Source: Oscillospiraceae bacterium
GTDB taxonomy: Bacteria > Bacillota > Clostridia > Oscillospirales > Oscillospiraceae
Reading direction: 5' to 3'
Length of the DNA stretch: 10,309 nucleotides
NCBI GenBank assembly: GCA_020025615.1
Contig: JAHHRT010000052.1
Coordinates: forward strand, 1-10,309
Positions 1-5,716 of the stretch are shown here, piece by piece; the first letter of the stretch is position 1; every line of letters begins with the position of its first letter. The notes beneath the pieces were generated by a model, which did no database searches, was not told where the DNA came from, and was given only the letters and a program-made list of their open reading frames with translations. The position numbers were made by a program, and so were the translations under genes.

Positions 1-1
1 C

Positions 2-64
2 CCCATTTATAAGGATGTGCTGGGTTCTGACCACTGCCCGGTGGGCCTGGAAATTAACCTATAA
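2..64 (+). CDS. xth: Exodeoxyribonuclease III, C-terminal end (partial)
   Basis: Only the last 20 codons are in the window, ending at TAA 62-64. The tail reads DVLGSDHCPVGLEINL, which matches the conserved C-terminus of the exonuclease III / AP-endonuclease family. The SDH triplet there carries the catalytic aspartate and histidine of the DNase I-like fold. The family removes nucleotides 3' to 5' from duplex DNA and cleaves at abasic sites in base excision repair. The gene starts outside the window and converges on the minus-strand cluster ending at 311. Paralogous endonuclease/exonuclease/phosphatase proteins can share SDH, but the full GSDHCPV context favours Xth. Confidence 0.82.
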   Translation, partial: PIYKDVLGSDHCPVGLEINL

Positions 65-238
65 GTACAAAATCAGCGTGTCAAAAAAGCCTCGCAGAGT
101 TTGCCGCTTCTGCGGCAAATAAAATCTAAATCATTTTCCACGGGGGCGTGTACCTCGGGGAAAATACATATCAGCCTGAGAGTGTGGAATTTGGCCGTCA
201 TGGACGGACAAATTATGCGCGGGTCAGGCTGCAAAAGT
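65..238. other. Gene-free region rich in stem-loops; possible small RNA
   Basis: I see no credible protein gene here. Three hairpins follow one another. The first pairs 100-107 with 112-119 (8 bp, GC-rich, 4-nt loop). The second pairs 134-139 with 159-164 plus an inner 143-146/153-156 stem. The third is a 60-nt arm structure in which CAGCCTGA at 172-179 pairs with TCAGGCTG at 224-231; inner helices are 182-185/217-220, 188-193/209-214 and 195-199/203-207 around an ATG loop. The third hairpin lies just before the terminator at 245-265. The set could be a structured 3' UTR of xth, a free-standing small RNA on either strand, or decayed sequence. I found no convincing promoter and cannot match it to a named RNA family. 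Confidence 0.4.
83..116 (-). terminator. Possible minus-strand intrinsic terminator
   Basis: Read on the minus strand, 109-116 pairs with 89-98 (8 bp with a 2-nt bulge, 10-nt loop), followed directly by six T residues (88 down to 83). On the plus strand there is no T-tract after the hairpin. The stem is mutually exclusive with the stronger hairpin 100-107/112-119. It could stop antisense transcription into xth or end a small minus-strand RNA from the structured region. Confidence 0.45.
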
Positions 239-244
239 TTGTCG

Positions 245-265
245 AAAAACCCCTTCGGGGTTTTT
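245..265. terminator. Bidirectional intrinsic terminator
   Basis: Five A, four C, TTC, four G, five T gives a symmetrical stem that supplies a U-tract on either strand. Counting the A/T flanks, the perfect pairing extends over 240-253 and 257-270 (14 bp). It lies between the xth side and the minus-strand cluster, so it can serve both. Confidence 0.75.
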
Positions 266-275
266 CGACAGTCTG

Positions 276-312
276 AAATCAGCCCGAGGGAATTTCCTCG
301 GGCTGATTTTTT
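276..312. terminator. Bidirectional terminator at the end of the minus-strand cluster
   Basis: A perfect 14-bp stem pairs 276-289 with 296-309 around a 6-nt loop. The plus strand has T residues through 312; the minus strand reads TTT from 278 down to 276, then C. It starts right after the stop codon (313-311) of the last minus-strand gene and is the most likely end of that transcript. With the hairpin at 245-265 it makes a double terminator between convergent genes. Confidence 0.8.
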
Positions 313-691
313 ATAGGGTGGGAATCACAATCCCCACCTGACCGTTTTTCTTTGCCATGTAGGCATCCTTCAGATTTTCCAGATAAGAGAAAGGCTCCTC
401 GGGATAGATGGGCACAAATTTCCCCTGGGCTTTCTGGTGGGCAGGGACCAGCAAAAATTCCGGTGTTCCCTCTCCCAGACGCTTTTCCGGAATCCGCCGA
501 TCCAAACCGAAGCCATCCCCGGTCGGGGCCAGGATTCCCAGGTTCTCCCGGTGATCTCCCCAGTCCGCAACCAATCGGCACATCACTTCGCCGTGGAGCT
601 GACAGCGGCAGACCACCCGGACATAAAGCCCTTCTTTCAGGAGCTGGACCTTCCCCACCTCCTGCTGTCCGAAAAACACAGCTTGATCCAT
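311..691 (-). CDS. Conserved-looking protein of unknown function, 126 aa
   Basis: This is a soluble-looking protein with no signal peptide and no membrane segment. I have the impression of similar unnamed proteins in Oscillospiraceae genomes but recognise no named domain. Visible marks are an N-terminal FFGQQEVGKVQ stretch, a cysteine cluster (VVCRCQLHGEVMCRLV, about residues 27-42), a central APTGDGFGLDRRIPEKRLGEG segment and a C-terminal FVPIYPEEPFSYLENL. The ATG at 691 is the only possible start, because an in-frame TAA lies just upstream; its Shine-Dalgarno match is a poor G-rich run. It follows mazF by 73 bp and ends against the terminator at 276-312. Its real-gene status rests on length, position and the terminator right behind it. 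Confidence 0.75.
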   Translation of the reverse strand: MDQAVFFGQQEVGKVQLLKEGLYVRVVCRCQLHGEVMCRLVADWGDHRENLGILAPTGDGFGLDRRIPEKRLGEGTPEFLLVPAHQKAQGKFVPIYPEEPFSYLENLKDAYMAKKNGQVGIVIPTL

Positions 692-764
692 AACACATCC
701 CCCCGCTTACAGTCTATGCGGCATGGGGGACACAGTTGTCTGAAAAGAAACGCCCCTATCTATT

Positions 765-1115
765 TCATTGCAGGCCGAAGCTCACGGCAATGGCGCTGTC
801 CACCATTGACATTTGATTTTCGTTCAGGTGGCCCATATGCTCCCGCAGTCTGCGCTTGTCGATGGTGCGAATCTGTTCCAGCAGAATCACCGAATCCTTG
901 CTGAGGCCCACACTGCCTCCGGCGATGTTGATATGGGTTGGCAGTCTGGCCTTTCCTGTCTGGCTGGTAATGGCAGCGGCAATCACCGTAGGCGAATGGC
1001 GGTTGCCCGTATCGTTCTGCACAATGAGCACCGGCCGGGTGCCGCCCTGTTCACTGCCCACTACCGGGGAAAGGTCGGCATAATAGATGTCGCCCCGTTT
1101 AACCGTACTATCCAT
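765..1115 (-). CDS. mazF: MazF/PemK-family endoribonuclease toxin (EndoA/NdoA type)
   Basis: The protein is 116 aa, the same length as B. subtilis EndoA, and aligns with it nearly end to end: [20 protein letters not shown], then [37 protein letters not shown]. Arg27 and Thr50 match EndoA's catalytic Arg25 and Thr48, so it should be active. The family cuts single-stranded mRNA at short sequence motifs and is normally held in check by a small antitoxin encoded just upstream. No MazE/EndoAI-like gene is visible; only a 38-codon ORF fills that slot. A GTG at 1124 is an alternative start, but a GGAG lies only a few bases before it and is better placed for the ATG at 1115. It is probably co-transcribed with the lipoprotein and nnrD upstream. 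Confidence 0.93.
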   Translation of the reverse strand: MDSTVKRGDIYYADLSPVVGSEQGGTRPVLIVQNDTGNRHSPTVIAAAITSQTGKARLPTHINIAGGSVGLSKDSVILLEQIRTIDKRRLREHMGHLNENQMSMVDSAIAVSFGLQ

Positions 1116-1224
1116 ACTCTTCACACTCCGTGTTTTTTTCCTGCGCTACCGGATCGGCTCCATATGTAACGCGGCTGACTGTATTGTCCCACACACGGAG
1201 GGAGTTTATACGGAAAAATCCCAT
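1108..1224 (-). CDS. Possible 38-codon bridging ORF upstream of mazF
   Basis: An ATG at 1224 lies one base after the lipoprotein's TAG. The frame stays open until a TAG at 1110-1108, which overlaps the mazF start by 8 bases. An AGGGTGG lies 5 bases before the ATG. The arrangement would suit translational coupling from the lipoprotein to mazF. The product has no MazE-like motif. Residues 12-27 ([15 protein letters not shown]) resemble MazF residues 2-18 ([17 protein letters not shown]). GC at third positions looks lower than in its neighbours, which argues against strong coding selection. It could be a tiny regulator or leader peptide, a remnant of a duplicated mazF 5' end, or chance. Confidence 0.3.
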   Translation of the reverse strand: MGFFRINSLRVWDNTVSRVTYGADPVAQEKNTECEEYG

Positions 1225-1225
1225 T

Positions 1226-1792
1226 CTAGCCACCCTGAATTCCGAAATCCTGGATTTCCAAGGTCAGAATCCGTCGGTTTTTCCAGAGGATTTCCCCACG
1301 GACGGGCAGATCTTCCGCCCCAAGCCACAGGTCTACCCCCAAAGCGTTGTCCTCATAGCTGTCCTTCGCCTGAACATAGAGCAGCTCCCCTTCCCGGCCC
1401 GCCCCGGTGAGGTAGCCGCCGCGAAGGGTTCTGAGAAAAATCCAGGGCGCACTGACAGGGGACAGCTGGCCATCCGTCAGTAAATCGAATTGTAAGGCAG
1501 TGTCATCAAAGGTGAGCTGGCCCCCACTGTCGCTGATCCGCCCGGTAATCCCGGCAATAGGCTCCGGCTTCATCACCTCAAATTGCAGATTTCCCTGGGC
1601 ATCCCCCTGGCAGGAGACAGAGAAGCTATGTACCTGATCTCCATAGTCTGCGGTAATGTCTGCAAGGAACGTGCAGCTCTCCCCTGCCAGGAGCTTGGAC
1701 CGCAGAGCCAACGCCCGGTCCATGTCCTTCGCCCCTCCGTCACAGCCGGAGAGCATCAGCAGCAGAGCCAGCACCACCCCAATGATTTTCAT
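1226..1792 (-). CDS. Small lipoprotein of unknown function, 188 aa
   Basis: The N-terminus is a short lipoprotein signal: Lys2, a hydrophobic run and an LSGC lipobox with Cys17 as the lipidated residue. This predicts anchoring to the outer face of the membrane. The mature part is a single soluble domain with alternating beta-type segments: a SCTFLADITADYGD stretch, LQFEVMKPEPIAGITGRI, LTFDDTALQFDLL, and an ILTLEIQDFGIQGG end. The pattern is loosely reminiscent of LolA/LolB-like or sporulation lipoproteins, but I see no diagnostic motif. It starts 12 bp after nnrD with only a weak GGGCGGG ribosome binding site, so it probably relies on translation of the upstream gene. Confidence 0.85.
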   Translation of the reverse strand: MKIIGVVLALLLMLSGCDGGAKDMDRALALRSKLLAGESCTFLADITADYGDQVHSFSVSCQGDAQGNLQFEVMKPEPIAGITGRISDSGGQLTFDDTALQFDLLTDGQLSPVSAPWIFLRTLRGGYLTGAGREGELLYVQAKDSYEDNALGVDLWLGAEDLPVRGEILWKNRRILTLEIQDFGIQGG

Positions 1793-1804
1793 AAAAATCC
1801 CGCC

Positions 1805-2647
1805 CTATCTCAGTAGTCGCGGAAGGTCCTCCAAAAGGTCCGTGGGAAGCATCCCGTACTCCCCCAGCCGCTGGGCCGTAAGGTCCCCGGCAGCACCGTG
1901 AAACCAGGCGGCACAGGCGGCGGCTTCCAGAGGCTTCATGCCCTGGCCCAGCAGGGATACCAAAATTCCTGCCAGCACATCGCCGCTGCCCCCGGTCGCC
2001 ATGCCGGAGTTCCCGGTGGTGTTGCGGCAGCAGACTGCTCCGTCGGTAATGCAGGTTCGGTGTCCTTTTCGCAGGACAATGCAGCCTAAATCCCGGGCCA
2101 ATGCCTGGGTGGTCTCCATCCGTTCCCCCTGGAGGTCCCCACCAATCCGGGCAAACTCCCCATCGTGGGGGGTGAGGACGGTGGGTGCGTTCCTTCTGCG
2201 CAGTATATCTCTATGCTGGGACAGGATGTTTATGCCGTCGGCATCCAGAACCACCGGGCAGACGGCAGCGTCCAGAACCGCTTCCGCCACCTTGAGCACC
2301 CCGGGAGACTGCCCCAGGCCGCACCCCAGAAGCACAGCGTCCATCTGGGGCAGGCGGCGAAGAATTTCCGGGATGGCGGCTTCACTGAGGGTGCCCCCCT
2401 CCTCCGGGAGGGGAAAGATCACCGGCTCGTTGAGCTTCACCGCTTCAATGGCGTAGATGCTCTCCGGGACCCCCAGATATACCAGCCCTGCCCCGCTGCG
2501 CAGAGCACCCATAGCCGCAAACCAGGCCGCCCCGGTAAAGCCCCGGCTGCCGCACAGGAGCATGACCTTCCCGAAGGTCCCCTTGTGGCCCTCGGGGTCC
2601 CGAGGAGGTACCAGGGCCCGGGCGGTGTTTTCCGTCAGTTCTATCAC
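1805..2647 (-). CDS. nnrD: ADP-dependent NAD(P)H-hydrate dehydratase
   Basis: This is a 280-aa stand-alone carbohydrate-kinase-like (YjeF C-terminal) domain. It converts the hydrated, inactive form of NADH or NADPH back to the active cofactor, using ADP in bacteria. Family motifs are present: KVMLLCGSRGFTGAA near the N-terminus, VVLDADGIN (Asp135, Asp137), LTPHDGE (residues 159-164) and GNSGMATGGSGDVLAG with catalytic Asp223. In many bacteria the enzyme is fused to an N-terminal NnrE epimerase; that half is absent from the whole window. The start is a GTG whose bases overlap the upstream carboxypeptidase stop as GTGA, which implies translational coupling. A GGAG lies about 11 bases upstream of the GTG. 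Confidence 0.95.
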   Translation of the reverse strand: MIELTENTARALVPPRDPEGHKGTFGKVMLLCGSRGFTGAAWFAAMGALRSGAGLVYLGVPESIYAIEAVKLNEPVIFPLPEEGGTLSEAAIPEILRRLPQMDAVLLGCGLGQSPGVLKVAEAVLDAAVCPVVLDADGINILSQHRDILRRRNAPTVLTPHDGEFARIGGDLQGERMETTQALARDLGCIVLRKGHRTCITDGAVCCRNTTGNSGMATGGSGDVLAGILVSLLGQGMKPLEAAACAAWFHGAAGDLTAQRLGEYGMLPTDLLEDLPRLLR

Positions 2648-4152
2648 AGCTGATACAGCTCCGTGTACTTTTCGGTGAGGTAGTCGGTGTAATACTTGGC
2701 ATCAAACTCCCCGCAGACAGACCGGAACAGCTCGCCGGGCTTGCGGAAGCTGGCATAGCGGTGAATGTGCTCCCGGAGCCACTGGGTAATCTGGGACAAA
2801 TCCCCCTGGGAAACCTTCTGGAACACATCGCCCAGGTCCTTTTCCATCTGGTGGAGCATCTGGGCACCGTAGGCGCTGCCCAGTGCGTAGGAGGGGAAAT
2901 AGCCGATGCTGCCGCCGCTCCAATGGGAGTCCTGGAGACAGCCTTCCTTGTCGTTGGGCACATCCACGCCCAGATACTCCTTGTACAGCCGCTTCCACTC
3001 CTGGGGCACATCCCGAACCGCCAGGGTTCCGGCGATGAGCTGCTTCTCGATTTCGTAGCGCACCATCACATGGAGGCAGTAGGTCAGCTCGTCGGCCTCG
3101 GTGCGGATGAGGGAAGGCTCGGCCTTGTTAATGCCCCGGTAGAACATCTCCTCGTCCACATCCGCCAGCTGCTCCGGGAAGAACTCCTTCACCTTGGGGA
3201 AGATGGCGTGGACAAAGGCGCGGCTTCTGCCGATGATGTTCTCATAGAAACGGCTCTGGCTCTCGTGGATGCCCATGGACACGCCGCCAGCCAGGAATGT
3301 GTAGTTGTAGCAGTCGTCGGCACCCAGCTCATAGAGGGCGTGACCGCCTTCGTGGATCACGGAGTACATAGAGGACACCAGATTGTCTTCAAAATAGTGG
3401 GTGGTAATCCGAACGTCCTTATTGTTGTAGTTGTCCGTGAAGGGGTGCTCGGTCTCTGCGATGGCACAGCGGCTGCGGTCCAGGCCCATGACTTCCATGA
3501 GGTAGTCAGAGAATTTCCGCTGGGTCTCCAGAGGATAGTGGCGATGGAGGAAGCTGTCGTCAATCTGGGGAGCCGCCTGGATTTTGGCAATCAGGGGCAC
3601 AATCACATCCCGCAGCTGACCGAAGAAGGCATCCAGGGTCTTCATGGTGAGCCCTTCCTCGTATTCGTTGAGGAGAGAGTCATAGGCAGGAAGCTCCGGG
3701 TTATAGTAGCCCGCAAACTTCCGATTGTAGTCAACGATTTTTTCCAGATAGGGAGCGAAAGCGTCGAAGTCATCCTCGTTCTTTGCCTTGTGCCACACGT
3801 TCTGGGCATCGTTAATCAGCACGCCGAAGCCCACATACTCCTCGGCGGGAATCCGGTGCAGATGCTCCATGTCCTTTTTGAGCACTTCCACTTCCCGCTT
3901 GGTCTGGGGGTCCAGCTCCTGGGCGTGGTCCATGAGGTAGGCAACCAGCTCGTCGTTCTGAGGGTCAGTGGAGAGGTCATAGGTCACCTGGCTCAGAATC
4001 TCCATGGTTCTGCCCCGGCCCTCATAGCTCTCACTGGGTGCCGCCGTCGCTGCATCCAGGTTCAGAACGCCCATGGCGTGACTGTAAGCCGCCAAGGTCC
4101 GCTCCAGCTTCTTTAAGGCCTCCACAGCCTGCTGTACAGATTCATATTTCAT
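2644..4152 (-). CDS. M32-family metallocarboxypeptidase
   Basis: The 502-aa length is normal for the M32 (carboxypeptidase Taq / thermostable carboxypeptidase 1) family. The zinc site is intact: HEGGH at residues 267-271, with the third ligand Glu297 in HESQSRFYEN. The family-typical GGSIGYFPSYALGSAYGAQM stretch is near the C-terminus. These cytosolic zinc enzymes trim amino acids from peptide C-termini and probably serve peptide recycling. The ATG at 4152 is supported by an AAGGAG 10 bases upstream and by a promoter at 4192-4220. The gene leads the minus-strand cluster and overlaps nnrD by four bases. No damage is visible. Confidence 0.96.
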   Translation of the reverse strand: MKYESVQQAVEALKKLERTLAAYSHAMGVLNLDAATAAPSESYEGRGRTMEILSQVTYDLSTDPQNDELVAYLMDHAQELDPQTKREVEVLKKDMEHLHRIPAEEYVGFGVLINDAQNVWHKAKNEDDFDAFAPYLEKIVDYNRKFAGYYNPELPAYDSLLNEYEEGLTMKTLDAFFGQLRDVIVPLIAKIQAAPQIDDSFLHRHYPLETQRKFSDYLMEVMGLDRSRCAIAETEHPFTDNYNNKDVRITTHYFEDNLVSSMYSVIHEGGHALYELGADDCYNYTFLAGGVSMGIHESQSRFYENIIGRSRAFVHAIFPKVKEFFPEQLADVDEEMFYRGINKAEPSLIRTEADELTYCLHVMVRYEIEKQLIAGTLAVRDVPQEWKRLYKEYLGVDVPNDKEGCLQDSHWSGGSIGYFPSYALGSAYGAQMLHQMEKDLGDVFQKVSQGDLSQITQWLREHIHRYASFRKPGELFRSVCGEFDAKYYTDYLTEKYTELYQL

Positions 4153-4191
4153 ATTGTCAGCACTCCTTTTGTAAATGGATTTTATAGGGCC

Positions 4192-4220
4192 ATGGTATCA
4201 TGGGGAAAAGGCTGAGTCAA
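4192..4220 (-). promoter_or_regulatory. Promoter of the minus-strand cluster
   Basis: Minus strand: TTGACT (4220-4215), 17-bp spacer, TACCAT (4197-4192). The -10 is preceded by TGA, an extended -10. Transcription would begin near 4185, about 33 bases before the M32 start. A second, weaker pair (TTTTCC, 17 bp, TATAAA) lies slightly closer to the gene. Confidence 0.6.
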
Positions 4221-4278
4221 TAGCGGGCTTGTCCCTTCCCCCCTGCCAATCATTGAGCAAGCAAAAGAGCGTTTACCT

Positions 4279-4315
4279 AAGCCCCATTTTCGGGATTTCC
4301 CCGGAAATGGGGCTT
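4279..4315. repeat. Palindrome abutting the pheS promoter
   Basis: AAGCCCCATTT (4279-4289) is repeated perfectly inverted as AAATGGGGCTT (4305-4315). The 15-bp centre can itself pair GGG (4292-4294) with CCC (4299-4301). The right arm overlaps the first two bases of the pheS -35 hexamer. No T-tract follows on either strand, so it is not an obvious terminator; an operator for a dimeric regulator is possible. Confidence 0.6.
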
Positions 4316-4342
4316 GCATATTCTCTCCCCATATGCTAGAAT
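4314..4342 (+). promoter_or_regulatory. Promoter of the pheST T-box leader
   Basis: TTGCAT (4314-4319), exactly 17 bp, TAGAAT (4337-4342). The predicted start near 4349 falls just before the first T-box helix, which independently supports this promoter. Confidence 0.75.
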
Positions 4343-4348
4343 AGCCTT

Positions 4349-4617
4349 GATATTGAAAAGCTGTGATTGGGCTGCCTTACATTGGTTTGCGACCAAAGAG
4401 AGAGCGGGATGGTGGAATCCGCTTGCGTGCAATGCCGGGCCTTCTCCCAGGAGCTGCCGCCTGAAACGAAAGTAGGGTGCGCCGGATGACCTCGTTATCG
4501 GTCTTGGATGTGTCTGCATCCCAAATGAGCTGCACCATGATTTTTCTGGTGAATTGCGGGTGGTACCGCGGAAGGATTGCCTTTCGTCCCGAATTTTCGG
4601 GAGGATGGGCTTTTTTT
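4349..4617 (+). promoter_or_regulatory. T-box riboswitch leader, tRNA-Phe specific
   Basis: The leader carries the T-box signature GGGTGGTACCGCGG at 4558-4571; its UGGU bulge would pair with the ACCA end of uncharged tRNA-Phe. Stem I can be traced: base helix 4359-4362/4452-4455, then 4368-4371/4446-4449, the specifier loop, 4380-4384/4430-4434, an AGAGAG element, and an apical hairpin 4404-4410/4417-4422 with a GGTGGA loop. UUC, a phenylalanine codon, sits at 4442-4444, one base above the lower helix, where the specifier is expected. GGG at 4558-4560 can pair with CCC 4588-4590 to form the antiterminator, which excludes the terminator. Uncharged tRNA-Phe should therefore switch pheST on. The helix tracing is by eye. 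Confidence 0.92.
4579..4617 (+). terminator. T-box regulated terminator
   Basis: The stem pairs 4587-4592 with 4597-4602 perfectly and continues through 4579-4585/4604-4610 with two mismatches. Seven T residues follow at 4611-4617. The 5' arm is shared with the T-box antiterminator, as expected for this riboswitch class. Confidence 0.88.
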
Positions 4618-4645
4618 GTTGCCTTTTTTCCCGCATTACCTTTAC

Positions 4646-4651
4646 AGGAGG
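4646..4651 (+). promoter_or_regulatory. Ribosome binding site that fixes the pheS start
   Basis: A perfect AGGAGG lies 7 bases before the ATG at 4659. The same frame is open back to a GTG at 4554, but that would put coding sequence inside the T-box and its terminator. Confidence 0.9.
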
Positions 4652-4658
4652 AAACAAC

Positions 4659-5702
4659 ATGAAAGAACAATTAGAGCAGATCAAGCAGAACGCTCTGGCG
4701 GCCCTGGAAGCTGCCGCAACGCCCGCCGCTCTGGAAGAGCTTCGGGTCAAGCTGCTGGGCAAGAAGGGCGAGCTCACCGCCGTCCTCAAGCAGATGGGCA
4801 AGCTCTCCCCTGAGGAGCGTCCCGTTATGGGCCAGCTGGCAAACTCCGTCCGTGCCTCTATTGAAGAGAAGCTGGAAGAGCGCAAGACTGCCATCCATGC
4901 CGCTGCGCTGGAAGCAAAGCTGGCTGCTGAGGCCATCGATGTGACCATCCCCGGCGAGGAATTCACCGTGGGCCACCAGCACCCCATGAACCAGGTGCTG
5001 CAGCAGATTAAGGATATCTTCGTGGGCCTGGGCTACCGGGTTGTGGAAGGCCCGGAAATCGAGCTTGCCAGCTATAACTTCACCCGCCTGAATATTGAGG
5101 AGGGCCACCCCTCCCGTGACCGCAGCGACACCTTCTACTTCACCGATGATGACAGCGTGCTGCTGAGAACCCAGACCAGCCCCATGCAGATTCGTGTCAT
5201 GGAGACCACCAAGCCCCCCATCTGCATCCTGGCTCCCGGCCGTGTGTTCCGTAAGGACGAGGCAGACGCCACCCACTCCCCCATGTTCCATCAGATCGAA
5301 GGTCTGGTTGTGGACGAGGGTATCACCATGGGCGACCTCAAGGGCGCTCTGATTTCCATGATGCGCAAGATCTACGGTGAGGACGCTGTGATGCGTTTCC
5401 GTCCCCACCACTTCCCCTTCACCGAGCCCAGCTGTGAGATGGATATGCAGTGCCACAAGTGCCACGGCACCGGCGAAATCGACGGTCAGGTCTGCTCCAC
5501 CTGCCACGGCGAGGGCTGGATTGAGCTGCTGGGTGCCGGTATGGTTCACCCCAAGGTTCTGGAAAACTGCGGCATTGACCCCGAGAAGTACTCCGGCTTT
5601 GCCTTCGGCATGGGTCTTGAGCGTATGGCTATGGGCCGTATGAAGATCAACGACCTGCGTCTGATTTTCGACAACAACGTCCGGTTCCTGAACCAGTTCT
5701 AA
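4659..5702 (+). CDS. pheS: Phenylalanyl-tRNA synthetase alpha subunit
   Basis: This 347-aa protein is the catalytic subunit of the cytosolic alpha2-beta2 enzyme that charges tRNA-Phe using ATP. The N-terminal ~90 residues form the coiled-coil tRNA-binding arm (LEQIKQNALAALEAA onward). Class II motifs follow: motif 2 in FRKDEADATHSPMFHQIEG and motif 3 in GFAFGMGLERMAMGRMKI. Between them, residues 265-286 contain two CxxCHGxG units (Cys265/268 and Cys279/282), a likely zinc-knuckle insert in the region where other Firmicutes PheS proteins have a shorter cysteine-rich loop. The gene is controlled by the T-box leader and followed 14 bp later by pheT, with which it forms an operon. Confidence 0.98.
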   Translation: MKEQLEQIKQNALAALEAAATPAALEELRVKLLGKKGELTAVLKQMGKLSPEERPVMGQLANSVRASIEEKLEERKTAIHAAALEAKLAAEAIDVTIPGEEFTVGHQHPMNQVLQQIKDIFVGLGYRVVEGPEIELASYNFTRLNIEEGHPSRDRSDTFYFTDDDSVLLRTQTSPMQIRVMETTKPPICILAPGRVFRKDEADATHSPMFHQIEGLVVDEGITMGDLKGALISMMRKIYGEDAVMRFRPHHFPFTEPSCEMDMQCHKCHGTGEIDGQVCSTCHGEGWIELLGAGMVHPKVLENCGIDPEKYSGFAFGMGLERMAMGRMKINDLRLIFDNNVRFLNQF

Positions 5703-5716
5703 GGAGGTAAGCCCAA

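Noticed and set aside
56..84. A TTGACA on the minus strand at 84-79
   Set aside because: No acceptable -10 lies at 16-18 bp, and transcription would run into the 3' end of xth. The sequence is better read as the T-tract and tail of the minus-strand terminator.
695..747. C-rich/G-rich inverted match between mazF and the 126-aa gene
   Set aside because: The stem is only about six pairs with a loop over 20 nt and no T-tract, so it is a poor terminator. The G-run may simply act as a weak ribosome binding site.
437..904. Plus-strand frames opposite the 126-aa gene and mazF
   Set aside because: The minus-strand mazF match is decisive. The plus-strand frames have no domain and span two minus-strand genes.
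4277..4987. A 236-codon minus-strand frame across the T-box and the start of pheS
   Set aside because: The product is low-complexity serine/alanine text, and the region is fully explained by the T-box leader, the promoter and pheS.
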